DNA of 64,000 bases from Xenopus tropicalis. Lineage: Eukaryota > Chordata > Amphibia > Anura > Pipidae. Positions 1 to 10,372 of the stretch are shown here, one piece after another; positions within the stretch are counted from its first letter, which is position 1, and each line of letters begins with the position of its first letter. The position numbers were made by a program, and so were the translations under genes. Location of the stretch: assembly GCF_000004195.4 (NCBI RefSeq), contig NC_030678.2, positions 79,892,904 to 79,956,903 on the forward strand, in the 5' to 3' direction. The notes under the pieces were generated by a model that was given only the letters and a program-made list of their open reading frames with translations, was not told where the DNA came from and made no database searches.

Positions 1-796
1 TAGCCAGAAAGTGGAGAACCCCATATATACCATCTATATAAGCTATCAAACAGGAACTCATCCAAAACATAAAACCATTTGAGTGTATGATTGCACACTC
101 CACTGGGGCCCTCCAAAAAATCTCTAAATATTGGCAACCTTGGAACGCATATTGTGCTCTTTGATATGCTAGCAAATCACATGTAATATCTGTACACTAT
201 CTATACTCTATATCTGTCTATATCTGACCCCCCCCCCAGGTTCTCTATTTCTATCCCTCTCTCCTTTCCCGCCTCTTATACATATCCCTCTGTTTTAATG
301 GTTTGTTAATTTGTTACAAGTTAGCACTGATATATATTTGCTACTTTGTTCTGTTTAAAAGAAAAAAATAAATAAAAACGTAAAGTAAATAAATACAGAT
401 AGTGGACTCTTAAGTTGGTGGTTCTATTACTGATCCACTACCATACTTGGGACCAGGTAGAAAGGGGTCTTTGAATAGCAGGCCAGTAGATTGGTTCAAT
501 AAACCTCTAACTTATGTGCTTGTCCGCCTGTACAATTAACAGTTAAAATGTTAATGCACATATATAATAGGAAACATTTGAGCAAAATTTGATGGAATGT
601 GCCATTAGTGCTTCAAAACATGTCTCAAATACATACCAATGTGCCAGGCTATGCACTCATTACATATGGTACATGTGCACCAAAAAAAAAGTAAAAGCGT
701 AGCTTAAAATGTAAACCCAGTTAACAAGGACCATTCTACCGTTATTCAAGGTAACTACCGTGTATATATATATATATATCTATTTATATATCTATA
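1..796. other. AT-rich non-coding DNA, no gene seen
   Basis: No convincing reading frame. The stretch holds a short C tract near 229-239, an A-rich tail-like segment at about 355-395 that could be the 3' end of an old retroposon, and a short TA microsatellite at 762-779. The retroposon idea is inference from the A-rich run only. Confidence 0.5.
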
Positions 797-1408
797 CCGT
801 ATTTTCCGGTGTATAAGACGACTGGGCGTATAAGATGACCCCCAACTTTTCCAGTTAAAATATAGAGTTTGGAATATCTACCACCCTTTGGCTGGCAGAA
901 CCGAACCCTCCGCTCCCCCCCAGCATCCTCCTGCTTCCCCCAGGGCCCCCCCAAAGCATCCTCCAGCTTCCCCCAGGGCCCCCCCCAAAGCATCCTCCAG
1001 CTTCCCCCAGGGCCCCCCCAAAGCATCCTTCAGCTTCCTCCAGGGCCCCCCCCAAAGCATCCTTCAGCTTCCCCCAGGGCCCGCAAGCATCTTTCAGTTC
1101 CCAGCTGCCTCCTGCCGCTCTGGTGGTGTCCCCCGCTATGTGCCGCAGCTCCCCACTACTTCTGCGCTTTTATAACGTTGCGCCCCGTGCGTGTGATGTC
1201 AGGAGCGGCAGGAGGAGTGGCTACGCGGCACATAGTGGAGGACACCACCGGGTCCGGAGGAAGCAGGGCCCGGGACGATTGTCCCCCCCCGTGCCCCCCT
1301 GATGGCGGCCCTGCCAGGAAGCAAGGTGCAGGTAAGTACCCGGCGTATAAGACGACCCCCGACTTTGGCACAAATTTTTTAAGTCGTCTTATACGCCGGA
1401 AAATACGG
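797..1408. mobile_element. Non-autonomous DNA transposon (MITE-like), TIR CCGTATTTTCCGG, TA-flanked
   Basis: The left end CCGTATTTTCCGGTGTATAA (797 onward) and the right end (1381-1408) are inverted copies, and the motif GCGTATAAGACGAC recurs subterminally on both sides. TA dinucleotides flank both ends (795-796, 1409-1410), as expected for a mariner-type duplication, but the left flank is in a TA-rich tract so this is weak. The interior is strongly GC-rich, contains a 33-34 bp tandem repeat (921-1095) and an internal inverted repeat (1122-1146 with 1225-1249). No transposase is encoded. The same TIR type is known from several vertebrate genomes; I do not assign a Repbase name. Confidence 0.8.
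921..1095. repeat. GC-rich minisatellite, period 33-34 bp, about 5 copies
   Basis: Units begin at about 921, 953, 987, 1020, 1054 and 1084, each containing AAAGCATCCTYCAGCTTC followed by CCCCCAGGGCC and a C run. Long reading frames on both strands here are products of the repeat and its lack of stop codons. It lies wholly inside the element at 797-1408. Confidence 0.9.
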
Positions 1409-1471
1409 TATATATATATATATGTAAAAAATGTTTATGCACACCAGGAAAATTTCATCAAAAAAGATACT

Positions 1472-1512
<41 letters not shown>

Positions 1513-1516
1513 CATA
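1409..1516. repeat. TA microsatellites
   Basis: Alternating TA runs at 1409-1423 and 1477-1508, the second passing into CATA units. They sit at the right border of the element at 797-1408. Confidence 0.9.
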
Positions 1517-3865
1517 CAAAAGACATAGCTATTAGCAGAAACTGCTCCCTGATCTTAGTTCCTGTTTTGTTTTTACTGGGCCGGAGTCTGGAGGATTTTT
1601 GTGCATAGTGACTCTAGTAGGTCTAATCACTATAAGTCACTTGCAACAGAACCTAAGTTCTGCTTTGAAAAATACAGCAAAGCTAGTTTTTTTTTTTTTT
1701 TAGCTTCTCCAGTTTCATATTCTTACCTTCCTTTTAGTTTGACATATAGCCCTCTGGATATATATATTAACTGATACTCTACGCAAACTGTAATTGTAGG
1801 CACTTCAAAATCTTGCCAATGTTCTGAGAAGCAAATATTACAAAGATGACTTTGCCTCTTTCTTCCATATCAAACTGTCTCTTCCCTGCTTACATATAGT
1901 AAGTGTATGTCCTATGGTAATTACTGGGAAGAAACCAGCTGGGCATAAATCTAGCAGGCTTTTTGGCCTTGTCAGATTAAAACTTACCTATCAACCCGCT
2001 CCAGTCCTTTACATCTTCCTAAATCCGCGCTGGTGGCAGAATTTACGACCAGGAATTGCATTTTGCAAAATGATTAAACTTCCCAAACATCCATAAAAAA
2101 GTTGCAAGCGGTTGTTCTATGGGTTTTATTTATTTTATTTTTTCCACACAGGCTGCTTAATTTATAAGGTTAGGGGGAGCTCGAGGAGGAGGGAGTGGGG
2201 GGGGGGGGATAGAGGTATTAATGGTTCACAGACAAGCGGGATTCTCCATTTCTAACATGCTTTTTTCTCTCTCTGTTCCTCTATATTGTTTTGTTCTTGA
2301 TTATTTTTTTTAAATTATAAATATAAACTATGAAACATGGACCTTGGGAAGTATTGTGAAATTAACCCCTTGTCTTTATCACAAAATAAAATATTAAGCA
2401 AAAAAAAAGTCAAATGGCTGAAGAGAGGGTTATAATGGTTAAAATGTGTACATTAAATATATATCAGTAAGAATTACTTCAGATCTTTCATGCTCATTGA
2501 ACCCACTCTCCTTTATTCAAAATCCAAACTGACTTCTCCTATTGGTCAGTCTTTAAATTATTCAGATAATTAGGAGCAGACCATCAGTATCCCTCCTGAA
2601 GACCGTGCCAGGCGTTCCCCGGCTGCACTGAACTATGCCTCTGTATAATTCACTTATGCATGCAGAACTCATCCTATTTACACTGCCTTTACAAATCAAT
2701 TATAAACAGTTTGGGCAGATCGCCAGATGTCTTGCTGTAGCACTTTCCTGGTTTTCGACACATGGATTAGAACAAACCATCTACACATTTGTTTTAACAG
2801 ATGGTAATTGAAAAACCTGGCCTCGGTCAACACTTGGTTCTGTAGTCAAACAAGAGCCAAGTGGTCCATATATACATGTGCCTAATCACCCCCCCACACA
2901 TAGAGAATCATATAAAATACCATACATTGCCTATAATAATTTCCTGATGCAGTATTACTAACTCTCTCAAAAAATTACTCATGTATAACCTATCCAATAC
3001 AAATATATTTGTTTTTTGTTCAGTAAATTTGGCTGTATTTTGTGGTTAATGAGTATCAAAGTCTAAAACATCAACTTGGTGATGGTGTTGAAAGAGTTCC
3101 TCTAGGAACAAAATGAGTTGTTTGGCACTTTAAGGCTAAAATGGCGTTCTCTGTACCATGAAAAGACCTTTGTTCAAATGCTATATCTACCAATAACCAA
3201 TGGAACTATTCGTCCCAGGGTGCATTCTTTAAGATTAATCAACATTTTGCAATGTCTTTAATCATTGATATGAATTACTACATAAAACATTGCCACTTCA
3301 TGGAGGTACATGGTCTTCAGAATCAGTACAAAGCTTGATAGGTATGCCATTTTTGCATGGCAATGCCTGGTGATGTGTGGCAAAGTTTTTGCAGTTTTTT
3401 TACACAATATAATAAATAAGTAATAAAACAAATGACATTATAAATATATAATAATACGTGCAATGTTTGCTAATTTTCAGAGCCAATCAGGCAGAATTTA
3501 CTGGTTAATTGTTTAAAAACAACAGGGCTGGAGCTTGCGGTAGAAAAGATAAGTGTGTGTCCAAGCCAAAATTGTTGGGGGGGGGGGGGGGGGTTGCAAT
3601 TCAGAGGGAGATTGGTAATTGGAAAAGATAAAGTTAGTGATGTGTTTTGCTAGACTGGAGATTGATGGGAAGGGAAATGAAGGAAATAGTGGCAGAAATA
3701 TAGTGAGAAAGGGAGTGATGGTGACAAAATCTTGGGGGTTGGGGGCAATGAGTTTGCAAGAGGGCTTTGGGGGTGGGGGTGGATAAGTGGGTTAGAAGTG
3801 CATGCCGGTTTTATTGCACTTAGCAGCAATACTACATGGCCTGGGAATGAAAACAAAATATCTTA
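1517..3865. other. Non-coding stretch with homopolymer tracts, no gene seen
   Basis: A T tract at about 1687-1700, a G-rich segment with a long G run near 2198-2208, and a G17 tract at 3577-3593. The segment 2160-2400, G-rich then T/A-rich, could be the 3' end of an old retroelement, but I see no tail or target duplication that proves it. Short reading frames look random. Confidence 0.45.
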
Positions 3866-3919
3866 TTGATTGCTAGGGGTAACTGCACCTGGGCAAACTT
3901 CTTTTAGGTTAGTGCCACT
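3866..3919. mobile_element. Fragment of a foldback MITE (GGGCAAACTTAGTGCC family)
   Basis: The segment reads GGGTAACTGCACCTGGGC and then AAACTTC...TTAGTGCC, matching the right arms of the copies at about 27030-27171 and 39492-39605, with about 10 extra bases. The remainder is missing. Confidence 0.5.
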
Positions 3920-3924
3920 CAGGC

Positions 3925-4142
3925 CTGATTCAGCCCCTACACTGGCACCAGCGCCCTACCTTGCCTAAATCTGAAACATTGTCTCTGTCCAGGTGCAGGC
4001 AGATGCAGCGAATATCAGACAAAAAAACACAAGCTTTTGCATTTCCTGATGATATCCACCACATCTGCTTGTACCCTGGATGAGACAATGCTTTTGGGTG
4101 CAGGCAAGGTAGAAGGCTGGTGCCAGTGCAGTGCTGATTCTT
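3925..4142. mobile_element. Foldback (long inverted-repeat) element
   Basis: The left arm (3927-4018) and right arm (4046-4140) are imperfect inverted copies over nearly their whole length. ACTGGCACCAGCG...CTACCTTGCCT pairs with AGGCAAGGTAGAAGGCTGGTGCCAGT, CATTGTCTC with GAGACAATG, and GCAGATG with CATCTGC. A loop of about 27 nt is left at the centre. It encodes nothing; the reading frames across it are shadows of the palindrome. Similar to Xenopus repeats containing GGCCGAGAATCAGCCCC, which follows at about 4160-4178. Confidence 0.8.
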
Positions 4143-4358
4143 GGTCTGCGTTTTCCTCAGGCCGAGAATCAGCCCCATATGGCCCATTTGCCTATCTGTG
4201 TTCTTTGAAAGCTGCCAGACAGAAATGTCCATCTTCTGGGCATGTGGGAAATCTGCAAATGGTGCAGTACATGTTTGAACCCTGAACAACAAGAAAGATG
4301 TTTTCCAGTAAGTACTTCCTAATACTTGCTAATTGGTTGCCTGGTCAGCTGTTTCTGG

Positions 4359-4377
4359 ACTACAGCTCCCAGAATGC
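4359..4377 (+). promoter_or_regulatory. Match to ZNF143/Staf SBS-type motif
   Basis: ACTACAGCTCCCAGAATGC closely matches the established Staf/ZNF143 binding consensus (ACTACAATTCCCAGAATGC type). The factor is known from Xenopus snRNA and tRNA-Sec promoters. No adjacent proximal sequence element, TATA box or small-RNA gene is visible, and this motif also occurs inside vertebrate repeats, so function is not shown. Confidence 0.4.
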
Positions 4378-4754
4378 TTAGATTAATATGCCTTGCATCA
4401 CAAATACAGTACCTGTTGCCTTTTCTGTACTGAATGGAAGATGCCTCATAGCCATTTAGAAGTGCACAGAACGAAACATACGCTTCTTCACTGGCAAAGT
4501 GCATCTCTGATGATCTGTTCATGTCTGTTTTAATCTGCTTTCCATTTCAGATATGATAATCTAGCAAAATCATCTGTAATTCTCAAATGTCTCAAAATTC
4601 CAATTTTCTGTAAATCACAGCCATTAACCTAATATCTCCAGCATTCTCTTTATTTCTTTTTTCCCCACATTTTCATTTTTAAGTCACCAACTGACTCCCC
4701 CCCACTCCCATACTAATTAAAGCCATGCTGATTTATCCTTGAACGAAATCCAAC

Positions 4755-5060
4755 ATATTTTCCCCGGAGCATAATATTTTTACTTCCAGTTAATTGAATT
4801 CAATGTGCTGTTTATGATGTATTTTTAAGAACCTCTTAAATACAAACTTGGATTGCTCTGTTCATTAATTTAGAATTTCATCTTGTTGGAAACGCAGTTT
4901 TATCTGTGGGGAAGGATGGTGGATATCAATTGGCAATTTTAATAAAAGCCCAACTGCTTTTTAATAACTGGAGTTAAAAGGCAGTAGTTATTATCATTGG
5001 CTAATTAAAGCATTATGATGTTAAATGGTGTCTTTAGAACCAAGGCAAAGTGCATTCTTT
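4755..5060. promoter_or_regulatory. Candidate conserved non-coding element
   Basis: Unique, repeat-free DNA dense in homeodomain-like ATTA/TAATTA motifs (for example near 4716, 4790, 4865 and 5002) and free of simple repeats. This is the texture of conserved developmental enhancers, but conservation cannot be seen from one sequence. Confidence 0.25.
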
Positions 5061-5284
5061 ATGTTTTTTAATTTTCACATGAAACTGTGGATTTTAAGCA
5101 TGTAACTACATACTGACATACAGTATGTAATACAAGTAGCCATATTAGCCCTTTAAGTGCCCACCCTGTCTAGGATGCTAGTATATAATCACCATAGGTC
5201 ACCTTATAGGTCTAACAGATCTATGTTCTCCTATATTAAAAAGCTGGGCACTGAAAGAATTAATCTTCTTTTACATCATACACT

Positions 5285-5680
5285 GGATGTTAAGATGGCC
5301 AGATATGGGCTAATAAAATCTACCAGCTCGGCCCCTATAGACTATAGCCAACATCTTATTTGCCCCCGTATGGAGCCTTTCTGATGTCCTGTCTGACCTA
5401 TACCTGGCTGAAAATCACCCAGATATTTAATGGGCATGTTTGAAAATCCCATTGGATGAGTACTGCATCAACAAAACAATGTGGTCCTCTTACAATGGGT
5501 CTACACAGGCCCACAATATGATCTGTTAGTTGGCTTAGGGACAAAGGGCTCAAATCAACCTGAATTGGTCCAGTGTATCGGTGGTAAAATTGGGCAAAGA
5601 TCCACTCTTTTGACAAGAGCATTTTTGTATACAAACCCAACTTAATTGGTGGCTAAAGTCAGTTATTAAAATATCTCATG
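5285..5680. mobile_element. Decayed dispersed repeat (GGCCAGATATGGGCTAATA family)
   Basis: GATGGCCAGATATGGGCTAA, then GCCCCTATAGAC, then TGGCTGAAAATCACCCAGAT and GTTTGAAAATCCCATTGG occur in the order of a Xenopus repeat that I recall beginning TGGCCATACACGGGC. The copy is diverged and its ends are unclear. A related fragment may lie near 32525-32790. Confidence 0.45.
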
Positions 5681-6229
5681 GTGACCCAATATGTAAAATG
5701 TATTATGAGGTTGATTCACAACAACTGAAGAACAACTTCCATCTAGAAAGTTTTCCTCTTACACTCTAGAAAACAAAATCCATGGATATCATCCAGGTAG
5801 TTTGCCAGGTGTTGTGGCAAATATTTTCATGAATCTGTGCTAGAATTACATGACATGATTATTATGCACCCCTTACCTTTTACATCAGCTGTCTGGGTTT
5901 GGTTTTTGGAAGAAACAACATGGGAGCCTTTTTTTCTATGAAGAACAGTTGTAACGTAGTATAATATACATGCTATTGCGGTGCTAATTTCTGAATTTTT
6001 CCATGTTCTGTTAAACTTTTCATCCAAAATGGGCCAGTTTTGTATATTGTCCTTCAGGCACATTGTGACTTTAACTATAGATTAAGTAAGCAAGGTGGCT
6101 TGTTAGTCCAAAGGGCATGCCCCTGATCTGGTTCAGATTCCCCAGCTTATAAGTAACATCTGTACTATTGTAAATGCTCTTTTAAGCACTGTTCTCCCAA
6201 ATTAGGCACAGTGAGAAGTTTATAAACAC
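5681..6229. other. Unique non-coding DNA, no feature seen
   Basis: No repeat structure or convincing reading frame. The open frame on the minus strand at about 5827-6063 has no recognisable domain. Confidence 0.4.
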
Positions 6230-6232
6230 TAT

Positions 6233-6796
6233 GGGGCTGATTTACTAACCCACGAATCCGAATGGGAAAAATTCCGATTGGAAAACGAACATTTTGCGAC
6301 TTTTTCGTATTTTTTGCGATTTTTTCGTCGCCGTTACGACTTTTTCGTAAATTGTCGCGACTTTTTCGTAACCATTACGACTTGTGCGAAATTGTCGCGA
6401 CTTTTTCGTAGCCGTTACGATTTGCTCGTATCTTTCCGCGACTTTTTCGTATTGAGCACTCGTAAACTGCGGGCAAAACTTTCAGACTTAGCATGATTTT
6501 GGAAACCTCCCGTAGGACTCAATGTCACTCTGCAGCTCCAACCTGGCCCAAGAAAAGTCACGATACTGAAGCTTGAATGAATCCGAAACTTTCGTACTCG
6601 GCACGAAGGCTACGAAAAAGTTGCGACAATTTGCGCAAGTCGTAACGCTACGAAAAAGTCGCGACATTTTACGAAACAGACATAACGGCTACGAAAAAGT
6701 CGCGACAATTTCCGAAAAAAACGCAAAATACCGATCATTACGGAAAAAACTAATTTGGACGCTTTTCGGACGTTTGTGGATTAGTAAATCAGCCCC
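6233..6796 (+). mobile_element. MITE, TIR GGGGCTGATTTACTAA, 3-bp duplication TAT
   Basis: Perfect 16-bp terminal inverted repeats at 6233-6248 and 6781-6796 are flanked by TAT on both sides (6230-6232, 6797-6799). The interior is an extended imperfect palindrome of short modules such as CGACTTTTTCGTA and its complement. Other copies are at 32958-33492 and 60988-61490. The three-base duplications point to a PIF/Harbinger-type transposase supplied elsewhere; the open frames inside are not genes. Confidence 0.9.
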
Positions 6797-6799
6797 TAT

Positions 6800-7294
6800 G
6801 TGAATAAATTAACTTTCTACTAAAACTTCTTGGGAGCCACCACTGCTTAGTAAAAACAACTTGGTAGTCACACAAAGGTGTTTCCTTCCTGATCCATTCA
6901 TCCATCCTTGACAATAATGAATGATGTGTAATTTCACACCATAGTTGCATAAGAAAGTTTCAATCACACACCTAAGTTCATTAGGTCATAAAAGTGAATA
7001 ATTATGCAAAAGAACAATGTCAGGGCAGTATCATAACCAAGGGAACCATACTTGATAAACCAGTACTTATTAATAAGAAGCAAAGATAGGAGCAAAGATG
7101 GTGAAAGACAAATGCAGTAAAATACATATATTTAAATATTGTTGTTTGTGATAGTATTGTCATTAAAAAAAAAATTGACATAAAAATACAATACATTAAA
7201 ACTGGACACTATTTGTTTCTATAATGGCTCACTCCATCTCTCTCCCCCAGCAGCATTGTTGTGACGTCTTCATAAGCTACACTAATTGGGCACA
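6800..7294. other. AT-rich non-coding DNA, no feature seen
   Basis: No terminal repeats, tandem repeats or plausible coding sequence noticed between the MITE and the nested transposon group. Confidence 0.4.
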
Positions 7295-7338
7295 ACTTAG
7301 AGCAGTGGTACTCAACCTCAACCTAATGCCACGACCCT

Positions 7339-8026
7339 TTAAAGGAGAAAGAAAGGTAAGCACTCACAAAAACGCTGCACTGACTTCTCTGAAAAAAGAT
7401 TAGTTGTGTCTGTAATTCCTGTGCCAGAGACATGCAGCTTTCTGTTCTCTGCTCTCTCCTGCTCCCCCACTCTCTTAAGAATGTGGATCTGAGCCAATCA
7501 GCAGGAAGGTGACTCGTAGGGGCCGATTCATTAAAACACAAGTTCGAATTCCAAATGGGAAAAATTTGGATTGGATATGATAATTTCTGAACATCGCAAA
7601 TATCATGAAAATGCTTACGAAAAAATCGTATTAGTCACGATAATATCGTATTGGCGATCCGAAAGTCACAAAATTTTTGTACCGATTGTAAACAGCGGCA
7701 GAACCTTTCCGAATTTTTTGCTCTAGCGCACCAAAAAGACACACTAGCGTACGAAAAAGTCACGCAAGCGCAAAAAATCGGAGGAAATACGCTCGGAGCG
7801 TTCGAATGAACACTCCGAGCATTCGTGTCTTGATAAATCTCCCCCCTAGTCTTACTAACTGAGCATGTTCAGTTTGGTCTCGGTGTCTGTGCAGGAGTGA
7901 GGCATTATGGACTTCAGATCTTCTGAATAGGTGAAATATGGGGAGACTTAAGGGCACTATTGAGACAACTGAAGGTATGCCTGCAGCTTGAGATTAACTC
8001 TTTGCTAGCCTTTCCTTCTCCTTTAA
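7339..8026. mobile_element. T2/Kolobok-type MITE, TTAA duplication, nested in the hAT copy
   Basis: Ends TTAAAGGAGAAAGAAAGGTAAG (7339) and GCTAGCCTTTCCTTCTCCTTTAA (to 8026) are inverted copies flanked by TTAA (7339-7342, 8023-8026). TTAA duplication and this terminus are typical of Xenopus T2-family (Kolobok superfamily) elements. It is split internally by the element at 7519-7845. A shorter relative lies at 50690-51015 and an internal fragment at about 17972-18170. Confidence 0.85.
7519..7845. mobile_element. MITE, TIR GGGGCCGATTCATTAA, nested in the T2 element
   Basis: The left end GGGGCCGATTCATTAAAACAC and right end GTGTCTTGATAAATCTCCCC are imperfect inverted repeats. The flanks are GTA (7516-7518) and CTA (7846-7848), a 3-bp duplication with one mismatch. 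Excising it rejoins the T2 sequence smoothly. Interior modules (ACGAAAAAGTCACG, GCTCGGAGCGTTCG) resemble the GGGGCTGATTTACTAA family, which makes it a relative. Confidence 0.8.
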
Positions 8027-8189
8027 TACAGCTCCTCATGTTGTGGTGACCCCCAGCCATAGAGGAGTGGTGTCTCAGTTCCTAAGACCATAATATGTGT
8101 TTTCCGATGGTTTTAGACGACCCTTGTGAAAGGATCGTTCAACCCCCAAATGGGTCGAGACCCACAGGTTGAGAACCACTGGCTTAGAG

Positions 8190-8555
8190 CATGGCTTAAC
8201 ACCACCTTGTACTCACTGTATGTAGAAAGTTACCAGTGCCAAAGTAATATCCCATACAATTCTGCATACCATGTTCTGTACTGCCCCATTATGGGGCAAG
8301 TATATTATAAGCATTTTCTCCTTAAACAAGAAAAAAGCAACAAACTCTCCGGAGCTCTTTAGAGCAAATGCATAGGGTGATTCTGCACCTATCGGGAGAA
8401 TGCATTAGAGTCTTATAGTCTACTTTAATCAAACAGGTCAACAACATTGACAGGACCCTTCCATTTTAATGGAAAATAAAAGTGTTCAAGAAATAGTGCA
8501 TTTCTTTGCTCAATGGACAGCCTTTCAGAGTAGATTTCCCTAGTCGGGAAGGTCT
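8190..8555. other. Unique non-coding DNA, no feature seen
   Basis: No terminal repeats or coding signal; an open frame crossing 8126-8362 is partly hAT sequence and is not credible as a gene. Confidence 0.4.
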
Positions 8556-8800
8556 ATCATTTATTTGTGGTCTCATAAAAAAATCAATGCTCTTTAGGCT
8601 AAGTGGTCAGTATTTATTTGGCGTTGTTTAATTCAAAGCATCAATTAAAGATTGTGTAATGCCTATGCCGGTCACCGTTTTCTGTGTGGTTTTTTACCTC
8701 ATCTGTTAGATATCTTTGTCTCCTGATGCAATTCAAGGACAGGAGTTATCGACATAACAAAGTCTTAAAGCTGCAGTGACTTCATTATGAAAAGGTGATT
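8556..8800. promoter_or_regulatory. Candidate conserved non-coding element
   Basis: Repeat-free sequence of mixed composition with TTTATTTG, CAATTAAAG, GATAT and similar transcription-factor-like words, unlike the decayed repeats on either side. The call rests on texture only. Confidence 0.2.
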
Positions 8801-9282
8801 TGTATTCCCTAGAAAAGAACAGATTTGTCTAGCAACTAGGACTGTCATCTATTGTAGAAAAAAATTTCTAACATGGCTGTCTTTCTTCCTTATATTAGCA
8901 TTAAGCATTATTTCTAGTAACCAGTCTGGTTATATACAGTACAAGTGTCAACCCTAACAGCAACTGTGCCAATAATGCTTGTATATAGAGGGATTCAAAT
9001 GGGTAGCACACTATTGTTGTCGTTATTATAAATAGCTTATGCAGCAAATTTGGTGTTTTGTTGTCTGGGAGTGTAATAGCCTTGTGGGTAGTAAACAAAA
9101 CATTTATAATAGCTTGACCCTGCTTTAAGCAGCAATTGCGATTAACATTAACAAATGCCTTACATGCAACTGTACCCACAATTCTAGGTTCCTGCTGTTC
9201 AGATAATGGGGAACTATACTGAATATTTTGTCAACTATGCACAAACAATTAATTGCCCAATGAACAATATGCCTGTAATTGC
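8801..9282. other. AT-rich non-coding DNA, no feature seen
   Basis: No repeat ends or gene structure recognised. Two overlapping minus-strand open frames (8901-9179 and 9125-9433) have no domain and the second runs into a dispersed repeat. Confidence 0.4.
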
Positions 9283-9560
9283 TACACATAGTTACATAGT
9301 TAAGTTGCACTGAGAAAAGACCAAAGTCCATCAAGTTCAACCCTTCCAAATAAACCTGACTCACACACATGAACCTATACTGACCTACAGTATATATACC
9401 AACATCAATACTAACTGTAGATTTTAGTATCACAATAGCTTTGGATACTATGCTTGTTCAAGAACTCATCCAAGTCCCTCTTAAAGGCATTAACAGAATC
9501 TGCCATTACTACATCACTCAAAAGAAACAAAATTTTAGTATCACAATAGCCTTGGATACA
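9283..9560. repeat. Dispersed repeat (CATAGTTACATAGTTAAG family)
   Basis: CACATAGTTACATAGTTAAG, then GTCCATCAAGTTCAACCC, then CATCCAAGTCCC form the ordered landmarks of a repeat that is widespread in frogs and other vertebrates. A reverse copy at 16427-17660 has an internal tandem expansion, and a short relative ends at 42127. The words TTTAGTATCACAATAG and GGATAC occur twice (9421-9448 and 9532-9558), a local duplication of about 110 bp spacing. I do not assign a class. Confidence 0.7.
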
Positions 9561-9587
9561 CATCTTACTTTGTTCTGTTAAACTTAT

Positions 9588-10372
9588 TTGGAAAGGATAG
9601 CATCACAGCTTGGAGGAACCCATGCAGGGAGGTGGGTTTTATTAAATGGAAGGGCTGTTATGGGAGGGAGGAGTAGGTGGCCATTTCAGATGGAAGTGAG
9701 GTTAACTTGCCACCGTTTTATGGCAGCAAGCAGAAAAGCAAAGTTCCCCACCCGCCCCTTCCTAGATGGGGGTGGTATTCATGGTCTGGTTCGTTCTTAG
9801 CTGTCACAAATGTGGCCAATGAGGGCTGGGGTTAGTTAGTGGAAGGATAGGCAAATTGGAAGGCCTTCTTCATGAAGCATATTTGCCACAGCGGTTGGCA
9901 GGCCCTTGTCAGTCTGTTGGAAAAATATTAGTGCCGGTAAGATATTAAAATATTAGTGCTGGCTTGGTGGGATGGTTTAACCCCTACGGTGGGTGACCAT
10001 AATTGCGGATGCATTCCAGGGGAAGATATTAAAAGGGAATGGCAGGGGCTCCAGGTAAGGTGGAGTCTCTTTTATAAGTTCGTTTGGTGGCCTATCCTCT
10101 GGGCTAGGATGCTTTATGGCTGGAGGATAGTGCTTCAGGTAAGGAAGGGCAGACTGACAGGGGTTCATGTTATATGCATGTTATAAGTTTATACAATATT
10201 TACAAGGTATAACATGTTTTGATATTGCTGTTATATACGATGTAATGAGAAGATGGACATTGTATATTTACTAATTTGTTATGTTTTGGATTGTATTGCT
10301 GAAATGAATAAAGCTGTGGCCAGTATCATTCCAAAGTGATAGTGTCACGCATTTTATTGGGTAAAGAGTCTA
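9588..10372 (+). mobile_element. Possible LTR-type segment ending AATAAAGCTGTGGCC
   Basis: A G-rich region (9588-10180) passes into a T/A-rich stretch that ends with AATAAA at 10307-10312, immediately followed by GCTGTGGCCAG. The same arrangement recurs at 55540-55790 and, inverted, at about 18640-19240. A polyadenylation signal in a repeated context suggests the R region of an LTR retrotransposon or a related retroelement. I did not find both LTR boundaries, target duplications or coding regions. Confidence 0.35.

Larger units (their letters stand above)
7303..8181. mobile_element. hAT element (URR1/OposCharlie-like), split by a nested insertion
   Basis: The left end CAGTGGTACTCAACC (7303) and right end GGTTGAGAACCACTG (to 8181) are hAT-type inverted termini. 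Flanking octamers ACTTAGAG (7295-7302) and GCTTAGAG (8182-8189) differ at one base, as expected for an old 8-bp duplication. The two pieces, 7303-7338 and 8023-8181, read continuously through a TTAA as a roughly 195-bp element closely resembling, from memory, rodent URR1 (a horizontally spread Charlie-type family). Interrupted by the element at 7339-8026. Confidence 0.85.

Noticed and set aside
784..1528. Open frames up to 219 codons with P/S/G-rich products
   Set aside because: They coincide with a GC-rich minisatellite and MITE termini; composition is repetitive and several frames on both strands are open at once.
6278..6803. Frames with repeated RDFFV/FFVN residues
   Set aside because: Translation of CGACTTTTTCGTA modules of a MITE; similar frames recur in the other copies.
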